A stretch of DNA of 9,861 nt from an uncultured Erysipelotrichaceae bacterium (GCA_902795905.1 CADBMY010000068.1:1-9861); one strand, 5' to 3'; shown: positions 1 through 8,499, numbered from the stretch's first letter. Translations and numbers: made by a program. The notes: generated by a model not told the origin, from the letters alone.

Positions 1-1472
1 ACGATACCGCCGGCATGAACACTCGTATGACGGGGCAGTCCCTCCAGCTGCATGGCTGCCGCAAATAACTGTTCATACCGTTTTTCGGCGTGGATCACAT
101 CCCGCAGCCGGCTGCTTCTTTCCAGTGCCTCCTGCAGTGTGGAAGCTTTGGAGGAAGAGATCATCTTCACCAGCATGTCAAGATCTCTGGTGCTGATGCC
201 AAGGACCTTGCCGACATCGCGCACGACCTGTCTGGCCCCAAGGGTCCCGTAGGTCACGATATTGGCAACGTGATCTTCACCGTATCGGCGGAAGACATAG
301 CCGATGATATCCTGCCGGCGGTCATCCGGAAAGTCGGTATCGATATCGGGCATCGATACCCTGTCACGGTTCAGAAAACGTTCAAACAGCAGATCGTATC
401 TGATCGGGTCGATCTGGGTAATCCCCAGACAGTATGCGACAAGACTGCCGGCGGCACTTCCCCTGCCGGGACCGACATAGATATCCATCTTTCTGGCTTC
501 CCGGATAAAGTCATAGACGATCAGGAAGTAGTCTTCATAATGCATACTGATGATGACATCCAGTTCCTTCTTCAGTCTGGCTGTATATTCCGGAGTGACA
601 TTATCGTTTCTTCTCTTCTTCAGTCCGGCCAGACACAGCTGGGTCAGATACTGGGCACTGCTGAGCGGCTGCGGTGCCGGATAGGACGGCAGTGATGTTT
701 TGACCGCATCGGGATCGGCATGGCACTGGGCTGCGATCTCTTCCGTCCGCTGCAGATCATCGGCATCGTACAGTTCCTGCATTCTCTGCGGAGACAGAAA
801 ATATCTCCCCGTGATCTTGGACAGGGTCGGATCCTGGATCGTTTTCTGCTGTGCTATGCCCTGCAGGATACGGTAGGTATCTGCGTCTTTCTCCTGCAGA
901 TAATAGATCTTGTTCAGGGCAACAGTACGGATGCCGAGCTGTGTGCATACCCGTTTCAGCATCGCATTCTTCAGTTTCCATAAACCCGCATCCTGATACG
1001 AGAGTGCCACATCAAAGACCGGCAGTTCATCCTTCATGATCTGCAGTTTTGCGGTTACGGCATCCCGGTCGTCCGCGATCAGTTCGGAGTCAAACCATCC
1101 TCCCTCTCCGTAGACGATCAGGAAACAATGGTCACTGTAACGTATCAGTTCCTCTGCTGTGCAGTGATCCCGCATATCACAGATCAGGCTGCTCAGCTGG
1201 ATCAGATTGCGGTAGCCGCGGTTATCCTTGGCCAGCAGCAGGAAAGGCGTCATCTTATCGTGATAATCACAGACTGCCTCCATGCCCAGGATCGGCTGTA
1301 TACCGGCTTCCGTGCACTCCCTGTAAAACGATACGGCTGCGTGCATGGTATTTCTGTCCGTCAGCGCAGCAGCAGAAAAACCGTATTCTTTTGCGGTTTT
1401 CACCAGCATCGGAATACGTATCGTACTCTCCAGCATCGTATAACAGGAACGTACATGCAAATGAACTGACAT
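1..1472 (-). CDS. dnaE: DNA polymerase III subunit alpha, DnaE type (3' end lies outside the window)
   Basis: Replicative C-family DNA polymerase catalytic subunit. Reading the minus strand from 1472 gives 490 uninterrupted codons to the window edge. The N-terminal PHP domain begins HLHV (residues 4-7) and continues with LTDRNTMHAAVSFY (about 37-50). The polymerase core carries GPGRGSAAGS (334-343) and PDIDTDF (375-381), whose D376 and D378 correspond to two catalytic aspartates of the family. HAGGIV, just before the edge, matches the conserved HAGGVV motif. The third catalytic aspartate, fingers, HhH and OB domains would lie beyond the edge. The start is forced: an in-frame TAA lies five codons upstream and no other start codon intervenes, and HLHV sits where the family begins. 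No Shine-Dalgarno is seen. PHP metal-site residues look degenerate (R8 after HLHV; R40 where active PHP domains have TDH), so proofreading by this domain is unlikely. Many Firmicutes also have PolC; this protein is DnaE-like, not PolC-like, at its N terminus. Confidence 0.95.
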   Translation of the reverse strand, partial: MSVHLHVRSCYTMLESTIRIPMLVKTAKEYGFSAAALTDRNTMHAAVSFYRECTEAGIQPILGMEAVCDYHDKMTPFLLLAKDNRGYRNLIQLSSLICDMRDHCTAEELIRYSDHCFLIVYGEGGWFDSELIADDRDAVTAKLQIMKDELPVFDVALSYQDAGLWKLKNAMLKRVCTQLGIRTVALNKIYYLQEKDADTYRILQGIAQQKTIQDPTLSKITGRYFLSPQRMQELYDADDLQRTEEIAAQCHADPDAVKTSLPSYPAPQPLSSAQYLTQLCLAGLKKRRNDNVTPEYTARLKKELDVIISMHYEDYFLIVYDFIREARKMDIYVGPGRGSAAGSLVAYCLGITQIDPIRYDLLFERFLNRDRVSMPDIDTDFPDDRRQDIIGYVFRRYGEDHVANIVTYGTLGARQVVRDVGKVLGISTRDLDMLVKMISSSKASTLQEALERSSRLRDVIHAEKRYEQLFAAAMQLEGLPRHTSVHAGGI

Positions 1473-1483
1473 AAGTACTTTAT

Positions 1484-1489
1484 ATTATA
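1484..1489 (-). promoter_or_regulatory. Putative -10 element of dnaE promoter (very short leader)
   Basis: A perfect TATAAT reads on the minus strand here, only 11 nt before the dnaE ATG. The expected start site, about 7 nt downstream, would leave a leader of roughly 5 nt with no ribosome-binding site. No convincing -35 hexamer is present at 16-18 bp spacing (TAACTG at 17 bp), so the assignment rests on the -10 alone. An 8-bp palindrome, AAGTACTT, lies between it and the start codon (1473-1480). Confidence 0.35.
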
Positions 1490-1531
1490 AGCGAAAATTA
1501 ATATTTCAGTTAGGTCTGTTCCGTATTTCTA

Positions 1532-1545
1532 TGGTATTATTAGGA
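1532..1545 (+). promoter_or_regulatory. Putative extended -10 and Shine-Dalgarno of the PBP gene
   Basis: TGG followed by TATTAT (1532-1540) resembles an extended -10 element, and AGGA (1542-1545) lies 6 nt before the ATG at 1552. The two readings conflict. If the -10 is used, transcription would start near 1547 and the AGGA would not be in the message. If the AGGA is the functional ribosome site, the promoter must lie further upstream in the AT-rich spacer. The AGGA is the main reason for choosing the start at 1552 over the ATG at 1531. Confidence 0.35.
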
Positions 1546-1551
1546 CACATT

Positions 1552-4308
1552 ATGGAAGAGAAAAAAACAGAAATTACAGAAACAACTGAAGATGAGACGA
1601 ATTCCTCTGATACTCAGGCGAATTCTTTTTTCGAGGACGGTCAGATCGAAAAAATGACAGAAGGAGCGGAAGATGATGCCGATGCCCTTTCCAACACGAC
1701 CAAGGTATATCAGATCGTCCATAATACACCGAAACAGATACAGAAGAAATCTACGCAGCAGGAGAAGAGAATACGCCGGCTGAGAAGACTGCGTATCGTG
1801 AATATACTGCTGGCATTCATTATCATATGTGTTCTGATCGTCGGTGCTGTCGGTTTTAACATTGCCCGCAAGATGGTGGCAGATGCTCCTGAGCTGGAAT
1901 TCAAGGACTTCATCGGTGAAGAATCATCCCTGATCTTTGACGATGCCGGCAACCAGATCACCGAGATCGGTGTTTACCTGCGTGAGAATATCACCTATAA
2001 CAGCTGTCCGGAGTCTCTGGTGGATGCTTTCCTGTCGATCGAAGACTCACGTTTCTTCACCCACTTCGGCTTTGATATCCCGCGATTTACGATGGCAGCG
2101 ATCAAGAACCTGCAGACCCGCAGTTTCGGTCAGGGCGGTTCGACATTCACGATGCAGCTGGTCAAGAATACCTACTTCACGACCGATGCCGGTGATTCCA
2201 GCGTTGAGCGTACAAAGAGTATTGAATACAAAGTCCAGCAGATCTATCTGGCCATCAAACTGGAGCACCTGCTGAACAAGAAAGAGATCTTCCAGCTGTA
2301 TATGAACCGGCTGAACTTCGGCGGTCATATCCGCGGTGTCCAGAAAGCGTCACTGTATTATTTCGGCAAGGAATGTGATCAGCTGTACCTGTCGGAAGCT
2401 GCCCTGCTGGCCGGTATCGTCAACCTGCCGAACGGATACAACCCCTATTACCATCTGGATGATGCGACCTTCCGCCGCAACGAAGTACTGAACCTGATGG
2501 CGTATCATGGCTATATTACCGAAGAAGAAGCCAGATTGGCGAAGACCGTCAACATTGAGGATCAGCTTGCAGGCGACATGCGCGTGGCAACGACCGATTC
2601 CCAATACCAGTCCTATATCGATACGGTGCTTGTGGAAGCACAGAAGATCACCGGTCTTGATCCTTCGGTCAGAGGCATGCGCATCTATACCTTCCTGAAT
2701 CAGGAAGTACAGAGCACGATCGATGCCATCCAGAACAGTGAAACAGTCGTACAGTTCCCGGACGATCTGATGCAGGTCGCGATCATCTCGATGAATAATC
2801 ATACCGGTGCCGTAGTCGGTATCGGCGGCGGACGAAACTATGACGGTGCCAGACTGCTGAACCGGGCAACGATGAACTACAAACAGCCGGGTTCTTCCGT
2901 CAAGCCTGTTCTCTCATACGCTCTGGCCTTTGAATACCTGGGCTATTCCCTTGACGAGATACTGCTGGATAAACCGATCACCTACCCTTACGAAAGCATG
3001 GTCATCAACAATGCCAGCGGCAAGTATACCGGTGATATCACCATTAAAGATGCGGTCGCCTGGTCGCTGAACATTCCTGCCATTCTGACCCTGCAGAGAG
3101 TCCAGAACAAGATCGGCAAGGAAAAGATCGCGTCATACATGAACAGTATCGGCTTTACGGTTCCTACCGCGGAGAATTTCCACCTGTCATTTGCGATCGG
3201 CGGTACCTGGTTCGAAACGACAGTCGAAGAGCTTGCCGGTGCCCACAGTATGCTGATCAACGGCGGTGTATACAATGAGCCGCACACGATCGCCCGTATT
3301 GAACTGAGTGACGGAACGGAATACTATCCGCAGAACCAGAACCGCAAGGTCCTGAGTCCCGGCAGTGCCTGGCTCACATGTGAACTGATGTATAACAACG
3401 TCTACGGTCCGTATAACAACCTGATGCAGATCCTGATGCGTGACTACCCTGTTTATGCAAAGACGGGTACGACAGACTGGGGAAGCGACGGTCTCCCCTA
3501 CGGTATTCCGAAGGGACAGATGAAAGATAAGTGGCTCGTTGCCAGCACCAGCAACTATACCAATGCGGTATGGGTAGGCTACGATATGGCGGTAGCGGGC
3601 AAGCAGACATACTTTACCGTAGCGAAACAGAATCTGAACATTCCCGGCAATATATGCAAGCTTCTGCTGGATGCCGAAGAGACCCTGAGTGATACACCGC
3701 CAGCAGGTATACCGAAACCTGCCGATGTTGTTGAATCTACATACGTCTACGGAAGTTATCCGCATGTACGCATGGAAGACTGGATGAATGAAGGTGCCTC
3801 GATCACCTCACTGGTATCCAAAGCCGGACTGGAGTCGCAGCCTCTGGTCAGCTCACAGGAATACAATGAAGCCATTGCCGAATCCATGGGTGATGACTTC
3901 CAGATCTCAGCCTCGTATGATCAGTACGGCACGATGAAGATCAGCTGGGGCAGCGGTGATGGCTACTGCAGCGGCGGTATGAAAAATATCTCCCTGCATG
4001 ACCGCTGGAATGATATCGATGAATGGGGTACCTGCCTCGTTGATCTGAACTGGCTGCGGTCCTCTTCGGAAGGATCCTTCTGGGCTACGATCTACGTTGA
4101 CGGCAACGCTGCCGGTCAGGTCACCAGCAATACAACGTACTTTGAAGGCTGGGCAGCAGATCTCTGGGGTGAAGTCAGAGTCTGCGGCGGTTCCTCCGGC
4201 GGTGATGATACAACATGCACGATTGCCAGATATGCCCCGATCGAAGAGACCTGGACAGACGAAGGCGGCTGGTGGGATGAAAACGGAGAGTGGCATCCCT
4301 GGGAGTAA
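1552..4308 (+). CDS. Class A penicillin-binding protein (bifunctional transglycosylase/transpeptidase, PBP1A type)
   Basis: Membrane-anchored peptidoglycan synthase of 918 residues. An acidic N-terminal cytoplasmic segment is followed by a basic KR-rich stretch and one transmembrane helix (about 84-102), giving a type II topology. The GT51 glycosyltransferase domain shows the catalytic glutamate in SIEDSRFF (E164), GGSTFTMQ (195-202), a KLE-containing motif, and KKEIFQLYMNRLNFG. The transpeptidase domain has SSVK (nucleophile S448, K451), SLN (505-507) and KTGT (637-640), so both active sites look intact. After about residue 690 comes a Pro-containing linker and a C-terminal extracellular region of about 150 residues with four cysteines (806, 828, 878, 889) and a tryptophan-rich end. 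I do not recognise that region; it could be an Fn3-like or other wall-binding module. It is transcribed divergently from dnaE and ends at a bidirectional terminator. Start 1552 is chosen for its AGGA site; M35 is a less likely alternative because the N terminus is poorly conserved. Confidence 0.94.
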   Translation: MEEKKTEITETTEDETNSSDTQANSFFEDGQIEKMTEGAEDDADALSNTTKVYQIVHNTPKQIQKKSTQQEKRIRRLRRLRIVNILLAFIIICVLIVGAVGFNIARKMVADAPELEFKDFIGEESSLIFDDAGNQITEIGVYLRENITYNSCPESLVDAFLSIEDSRFFTHFGFDIPRFTMAAIKNLQTRSFGQGGSTFTMQLVKNTYFTTDAGDSSVERTKSIEYKVQQIYLAIKLEHLLNKKEIFQLYMNRLNFGGHIRGVQKASLYYFGKECDQLYLSEAALLAGIVNLPNGYNPYYHLDDATFRRNEVLNLMAYHGYITEEEARLAKTVNIEDQLAGDMRVATTDSQYQSYIDTVLVEAQKITGLDPSVRGMRIYTFLNQEVQSTIDAIQNSETVVQFPDDLMQVAIISMNNHTGAVVGIGGGRNYDGARLLNRATMNYKQPGSSVKPVLSYALAFEYLGYSLDEILLDKPITYPYESMVINNASGKYTGDITIKDAVAWSLNIPAILTLQRVQNKIGKEKIASYMNSIGFTVPTAENFHLSFAIGGTWFETTVEELAGAHSMLINGGVYNEPHTIARIELSDGTEYYPQNQNRKVLSPGSAWLTCELMYNNVYGPYNNLMQILMRDYPVYAKTGTTDWGSDGLPYGIPKGQMKDKWLVASTSNYTNAVWVGYDMAVAGKQTYFTVAKQNLNIPGNICKLLLDAEETLSDTPPAGIPKPADVVESTYVYGSYPHVRMEDWMNEGASITSLVSKAGLESQPLVSSQEYNEAIAESMGDDFQISASYDQYGTMKISWGSGDGYCSGGMKNISLHDRWNDIDEWGTCLVDLNWLRSSSEGSFWATIYVDGNAAGQVTSNTTYFEGWAADLWGEVRVCGGSSGGDDTTCTIARYAPIEETWTDEGGWWDENGEWHPWE

Positions 4309-4312
4309 ACTA

Positions 4313-4342
4313 AAAAAGGACGATCAGATGATCGTCCTTTTT
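4313..4342. terminator. Bidirectional intrinsic terminator between the PBP gene and gpsA
   Basis: AAAAAGGACGATC (4313-4325) pairs with GATCGTCCTTTTT (4330-4342) around a 4-nt AGAT loop. The A-tract on one side and T-tract on the other give a U-run in both directions. It starts 5 nt after the PBP stop codon and ends 2 nt before the gpsA stop codon, so it serves both convergent transcription units. Confidence 0.92.
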
Positions 4343-4344
4343 CT

Positions 4345-5340
4345 TTACAGTCCTTCTGCTTTCAGATCCCTCGCCATAAGCTCAGAGATCGCTTCTGTGG
4401 GGTTTTTCCCCTCATACAGGATCTTGTATACCTGTTCGGTGATCGGCATCGATATGCCCTTCTTTACGGCCTCCTCGTAGACAACTTTACATGCCGGGAT
4501 ACCTTCCACTGTCTTCGTATTGGTCCGCAGGAATTCTGCAGCACCGTTAGCTTTGCCGATCGCATAGCCTGCCATGTTGTTGCGGGAATGATCCGATGTA
4601 CAGGTAACGATCAGATCACCGACACCATCCAGTCCGAGGAATGTACTCAGCTTGCCGCCGCACATCATGCCGAATCTGGACATCTCCGCAAGACCTCTCG
4701 TCATCAAGGCAGCTCTGGCATTATCCCCCTGCCCGATCCCGCGCAGGATACCGCTGGCAATCGCCATGACATTCTTCAGTGCTACGCCCACTTCGGCACC
4801 GATCTCATCGGTATTTGTATACACACGAAAGTAATGGTTGGAGAAGAGTTCCTGTACGGTCCTGGCACAGCTTTCATCAACACTGACCGCATTGACCGCC
4901 GTAAGCAGACGCAGGATCACTTCCTCGGCATGACTGGGTCCGATCAGACTGACAACTGCCTTCAGATTCTCTTTGCGGATATTCTCCCTGATCACCTCGC
5001 TGAGACGTTTATGGCTCTCGGGGTGAAAACCCTTGGCAACATTAATGATGATCACCGGATGATCCAGCAGTGCATCCACCTTCCTGACCGTGCTTTCGAT
5101 CGCAGCCGTAGGCACTGCCAGCAGCACGATATCACAGTCTCTGACACAGTTCAGATCATCCACAGCCCGAAGCATATGACTGATCTCTGTATCAAAGAAT
5201 GCGGAATTCCGATGATTCTCGTTGATATCTCTGATCTGTGCGGCATCGATACCGTACATGATCACTTCCTGTCCGTTATCTGCCAGAACCTGCGCCAGAG
5301 CTGTTCCCCAGCTGCCGGTTCCGATCACTGCTGTCTTCAT
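4345..5340 (-). CDS. gpsA: NAD(P)-dependent glycerol-3-phosphate dehydrogenase
   Basis: Cytosolic enzyme reducing dihydroxyacetone phosphate to sn-glycerol-3-phosphate, the backbone of phospholipids and lipoteichoic acid. The 331 residues match the usual full length. The N-terminal Rossmann fold shows [10 protein letters not shown] (7-16, GxGxxG pattern). [10 protein letters not shown] (132-141) and the [13 protein letters not shown] segment, with the family's catalytic lysine at K189, follow, then [15 protein letters not shown] (205-219), [14 protein letters not shown] (236-249) and HSRN (251-254). The dinucleotide loop is GTGSWG where GAGSWG is commoner, a conservative change. It is the last gene of the operon; its ATG overlaps the der TGA as ATGA, so translation is probably coupled. 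The preceding purine-rich sequence inside der is only a weak ribosome site. Confidence 0.96.
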   Translation of the reverse strand: MKTAVIGTGSWGTALAQVLADNGQEVIMYGIDAAQIRDINENHRNSAFFDTEISHMLRAVDDLNCVRDCDIVLLAVPTAAIESTVRKVDALLDHPVIIINVAKGFHPESHKRLSEVIRENIRKENLKAVVSLIGPSHAEEVILRLLTAVNAVSVDESCARTVQELFSNHYFRVYTNTDEIGAEVGVALKNVMAIASGILRGIGQGDNARAALMTRGLAEMSRFGMMCGGKLSTFLGLDGVGDLIVTCTSDHSRNNMAGYAIGKANGAAEFLRTNTKTVEGIPACKVVYEEAVKKGISMPITEQVYKILYEGKNPTEAISELMARDLKAEGL

Positions 5341-6647
5341 TCGCTGATCTTCTTTCTCGCAATAATGCGTATCGGTGTCCCCGTGAATTCAAAGGCATCC
5401 CTGAGCGTATTCTCAATAAAACGCTCATAGGAGAAATGCATCAGTTTCGGATCATTGCACGAAAGAACAAAGGTCGGAGGCAGAACCGCAACCTGTGTCG
5501 CATAGTAGATGCGGAACTTCTTGCCGTTGCGGGCAGGTGCCGGTGTTGTCACCTGAGCATCGGAGATCACTTCATTCAGAACATTCGTACTGATCCTGCG
5601 TGAAGCATTATTGTATACCTCTTCCGCAAGCGGAAGGATATTCTTAACTCTCTGTCCCGTCACTGCCGAAACAAAGATGATCGGTGCATAGGACAGATAG
5701 GCAAATTCCTTACGGATCTTTTCCGTAAATACGTTCATCGTATGGTCATCTTTCTCGACAAGATCCCATTTATTGACAACGATGATCACCGGCTTCCCAG
5801 CTTCGTGGGCATACCCGGCAACGTGCTTATCCTGTTCACGGATGCCCTTCTCACCATCGATCACAAATAATGCCGTATCGCAGCGTTCGATCGCACTCAT
5901 CGCCCGCAGTACAGAATACTTTTCCACCGATTCATACACTTTTCCGCGCTTGCGGATACCGGCTGTATCAATGATCACATACGGTTTACCCTCGTGATAG
6001 AAAACTGTATCTACCGCATCCCTGGTCGTGCCCTGTTCATTCGATACGATCGACCTGTCTTCCTGCAGGATCGCATTGACCAGTGAAGACTTGCCGACAT
6101 TCGGTTCCCCGATCACAGCGATCTTCAGTCCTTCCGGAACCTCTTCGTTTTCTTCGGGGAAATTACGTATACATTCATCCAGCAGATCGCCGATACCAAT
6201 ACCGTGTACACCTGAACAGGCAATCGGATCACCTACACCCAGAGCATAAAACTCATAGATCGAAGCGATCTTCGTCTGATCATCGACCATATTTACAGCC
6301 AGGACAACAGGTTTCTTCTCCCGATGCAGAAGACCGGCAATATAACGGTCATCATCCGTCATGCCCTCTGCCGCGTTCACGACAAAAAGGATCACATCAC
6401 TCTCTTCCATGGCGATCTGCACCTGGGCACGGATCTCAACCTGATATGGCTGATCCGCCAGCTGTATACCGCCGGTATCGATGATCCTGAACTGTGTTCC
6501 AAGCCACTCGGCAGACGCATAGATCCTGTCTCTTGTCACACCTGGAAGATCTTCTACGATCGATCTGCGTTCACCGATGATCCTGTTAAAAATCGTTGAC
6601 TTGCCGACATTCGGTCTGCCAACGATTGCTACTGTTCCGGTACTCAT
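5337..6647 (-). CDS. der: Ribosome biogenesis GTPase Der (EngA), with a non-consensus first G domain
   Basis: Tandem-G-domain GTPase needed for maturation of the 50S ribosomal subunit. The 436 residues match the family. G domain 1 has GRPNVGKST (10-18) and DTGG (57-60). G domain 2 has GEPNVGKSS (180-188), [11 protein letters not shown] (227-237), NKWD (292-295) and SA (327-328). The C-terminal part, from about 350, corresponds to the KH-like domain. Unusually, G domain 1 reads NMVD (119-122) where the G4 motif is normally NKxD, and SG (145-146) where G5 is normally SA; both contact the guanine base. Domain 2 is canonical. The ATG overlaps the cmk TAA by one base (TAATG), and GGAG lies about 13 nt upstream. 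The combination of two P-loops and the KH-like tail excludes Era or Obg. Confidence 0.96.
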   Translation of the reverse strand: MSTGTVAIVGRPNVGKSTIFNRIIGERRSIVEDLPGVTRDRIYASAEWLGTQFRIIDTGGIQLADQPYQVEIRAQVQIAMEESDVILFVVNAAEGMTDDDRYIAGLLHREKKPVVLAVNMVDDQTKIASIYEFYALGVGDPIACSGVHGIGIGDLLDECIRNFPEENEEVPEGLKIAVIGEPNVGKSSLVNAILQEDRSIVSNEQGTTRDAVDTVFYHEGKPYVIIDTAGIRKRGKVYESVEKYSVLRAMSAIERCDTALFVIDGEKGIREQDKHVAGYAHEAGKPVIIVVNKWDLVEKDDHTMNVFTEKIRKEFAYLSYAPIIFVSAVTGQRVKNILPLAEEVYNNASRRISTNVLNEVISDAQVTTPAPARNGKKFRIYYATQVAVLPPTFVLSCNDPKLMHFSYERFIENTLRDAFEFTGTPIRIIARKKISE

Positions 6648-7321
6648 TACGCATCTTCTCCGGTCTGTTTACGGCACAGATCGAGGATCGCATTCACGAC
6701 CTCTTCGATCGTCATGTCGGAACTGTCGATCTCTACAGCATCCTCAGCCTTTGTCAGCGGCGAATGCTCACGGTGCATGTCCTGATAGTCCCGTTCTGCG
6801 ATCTCCTTTTCGATCACGCTCAGATCCTGCAGGACAAGTCCTTCTTTTTCATTCTGCTTATATCTGCGCAAAGCCCGGGATTCCACGGAAGCCGTCAGAT
6901 AGATCTTGACCTCGGCATCCTTCAGCACGACCGTACCGATATCTCTGCCGTCCATGACAAAACCCTTGGCTTTTGCCATCTCCTGCTGTCTCAGGACAAG
7001 CTCACGGCGGACCTCGGCAAGCATGGATACCTTACTGGCAGCCATCGAAACATTGTCTTCGCGGATCTTCAGAGAAACATCTTCCCCGTCAAGAAATACC
7101 TTTCCGTCAGGTGTAAGCACGATCTCTGTATTGGCAAGCATCTCTGTCAGTCTGCCCTCATCGGTAAGATCGATGCCTTCCTGCAGTGCCTTATATGCCG
7201 TACAGCGGTACATGGCACCCGTATCCAGATGCACATACCCCAGTCTCTGGCAGACCTGCTTTGATACAGTGCTTTTACCGGCCGCACTGGGACCGTCGAT
7301 CGCTACATTTATTTTTCTCAT
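6647..7321 (-). CDS. cmk: Cytidylate kinase
   Basis: Phosphorylates CMP and dCMP with ATP in the pyrimidine salvage pathway; acts in the cytosol. The 224 residues match the bacterial Cmk family. The P-loop is GPSAAGKST (10-18), followed by LDTGAMYR (32-39, CMP-binding region), MDGRDIGT (123-130), the RALRRYKQ lid region, and the [13 protein letters not shown] and [10 protein letters not shown] segments near the C terminus. The start has an AGAGG ribosome site (7328-7332) 6 nt upstream inside the preceding gene, and its ATG overlaps that gene's TGA as ATGA. cmk next to der and gpsA is a familiar Firmicutes neighbourhood. No anomalies are seen. Confidence 0.96.
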   Translation of the reverse strand: MRKINVAIDGPSAAGKSTVSKQVCQRLGYVHLDTGAMYRCTAYKALQEGIDLTDEGRLTEMLANTEIVLTPDGKVFLDGEDVSLKIREDNVSMAASKVSMLAEVRRELVLRQQEMAKAKGFVMDGRDIGTVVLKDAEVKIYLTASVESRALRRYKQNEKEGLVLQDLSVIEKEIAERDYQDMHREHSPLTKAEDAVEIDSSDMTIEEVVNAILDLCRKQTGEDA

Positions 7322-8442
7322 AATATACCTCTGGAACTGAGGATCCAGTACAGAACCACCAGCAGCATCACACTTAACGTAACGATCAGAACGATCAGGA
7401 CACCGTTAAGCACTCTGTTGGTCTTCTGCATACTGTCACTGACAGCTGTCAGATTATCCTCGTAGTCATCCATCTGCACACGCAGCTGAGCTGTCTCATT
7501 CAGCAGCTGCTGACGGGTACGATAGTCGGGATCATCATCCGCATACGCAGCCGGCTTCGGTGCCGAAACAGGCTCCTGAGCACGGATCATGCTCTGTACT
7601 TCAGCGGCGATATCCTCCCTGGTCATCGTCTTTGTGGAAGGTTCGCTGCTTTCCTCTTTCTGCGTGCGGTTATTGATAAACTCACGATAGTAGTTATTCT
7701 CATCCTTGCGCGGGAAGAACATCAGATCCTCCAGCGTGGCATCATTCTGCTCATTTGCTGCCGGAGCTTCCTGCACCGGCGGTGCCTGTACAGGCTTCGG
7801 TGCTGCCGGTCTTGCCTGCTGAACAGGCTTCTGTACAGGTTTTTCCTGTACGGCAGGTCTTACAGGCTCTGCCGGTTTCTCCGGCTTAACTTCCTGCGGC
7901 TTTACAGCCGGGACCTCTTTCTGATTCTGCGCAGGAGAAACGAATGAAGATATATAACTCAGTGTATTTCCCGCAGGTTTTTCCGGTTCGACATACGGCT
8001 TGGGTGCCGGTTTCGGCTTCGGTGTTTCCTTCAGAGATTTCAGAATATTCACGTCTGTATCCGTGCTGAAAGCATTGCCCTTTTCCACGTTATAGAGCTT
8101 CGCTTCCCTCAGATACTCATCCAGATACTCATTGTTAAAAGAAGCAGTATGATAGTTTTCATTCCTTGAAAACAGTGCATTTGACAGTCCGAAATCCAGA
8201 GTGCCGGTATCTGCTTCCGCAGCCGGTTTCACTTCTTCCTGCAGGTATTCACTGTGTCTTGCGTGCAGCGGATCATGATCTTCGGCACTGTATGACACCG
8301 GTGCTTCCGGCTTACTGCCGCTGATCCGGTTCAGCTTTGCTTCATATTCGGATAACTCCCGGGTACGGAGATCCGGTTCCGTATCGTTCTGCAGACGATT
8401 TCTCAGTTCTTCATATTTTGATGTACGTGAATATTTAGTCAT
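7318..8442 (-). CDS. Uncharacterised tail-anchored membrane protein with Pro-rich and coiled-coil regions
   Basis: I do not recognise this 374-residue protein. It has no signal peptide. The N terminus is charged and hydrophilic (about 1-45, rich in K, R, E, Y). A disordered-looking middle contains lysine-proline runs (about 140-156) and a Pro/Val/Gln-rich segment (178-229) with recurring PVQ units. A segment around 308-343 looks like a coiled coil, then a single hydrophobic helix (about 347-368) ends six residues before the C terminus (SSRGIL). This implies a C-tail-anchored protein with a large cytoplasmic part. GGAG (8450-8453) lies 7 nt before the ATG. It is the first gene of a tightly overlapping operon with cmk, der and gpsA. 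A scaffolding or envelope/division role would fit the architecture, but that is speculation. Confidence 0.85.
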   Translation of the reverse strand: MTKYSRTSKYEELRNRLQNDTEPDLRTRELSEYEAKLNRISGSKPEAPVSYSAEDHDPLHARHSEYLQEEVKPAAEADTGTLDFGLSNALFSRNENYHTASFNNEYLDEYLREAKLYNVEKGNAFSTDTDVNILKSLKETPKPKPAPKPYVEPEKPAGNTLSYISSFVSPAQNQKEVPAVKPQEVKPEKPAEPVRPAVQEKPVQKPVQQARPAAPKPVQAPPVQEAPAANEQNDATLEDLMFFPRKDENNYYREFINNRTQKEESSEPSTKTMTREDIAAEVQSMIRAQEPVSAPKPAAYADDDPDYRTRQQLLNETAQLRVQMDDYEDNLTAVSDSMQKTNRVLNGVLIVLIVTLSVMLLVVLYWILSSRGIL

Positions 8443-8463
8443 AATATATCTCCATTACAACTT

Positions 8464-8492
8464 ATTATACCATACCTGAAGACGCATGAAGA
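8464..8492 (-). promoter_or_regulatory. Extended -10 promoter of the unknown-cmk-der-gpsA operon
   Basis: On the minus strand TGGTATAAT (8472-8464) is a perfect extended -10. The -35 region at 17-bp spacing (8487-8492, TCTTCA) is weak, which is common for extended -10 promoters. The predicted start near 8457 gives a leader of about 15 nt that includes the GGAG ribosome site. It lies just downstream of the ribU terminator, so the operon is an independent unit. Confidence 0.75.
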
Positions 8493-8499
8493 AGCATTC

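Noticed and set aside
90..695. 201-codon plus-strand open frame
   Set aside because: It lies antisense to the unmistakable dnaE reading frame, shows no known motif, and is a by-product of the codon bias on the other strand.
1531..1551. Upstream ATG at 1531 as the PBP start
   Set aside because: No Shine-Dalgarno precedes it, whereas the ATG at 1552 has AGGA 6 nt upstream; the extra seven residues also overlap a promoter-like sequence.
3900..4250. PASTA domain at the PBP C terminus
   Set aside because: The region lacks the PASTA pattern of spaced Val/Pro/Gly residues and contains cysteines and many aromatic residues instead.
4588..5430. 280-codon plus-strand open frame across gpsA
   Set aside because: Antisense to gpsA, which is complete and has all family motifs; the translated frame is His/Ile/Asp-rich with no domain.
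6596..7264. 222-codon plus-strand open frame across cmk
   Set aside because: Antisense shadow of cmk with no recognisable motif and no ribosome site that stands out.
7740..7910. Possible tandem repeat or CRISPR-like array
   Set aside because: The repeated words are short, irregular and in frame with Pro-rich coding sequence; there is no constant repeat-spacer periodicity.
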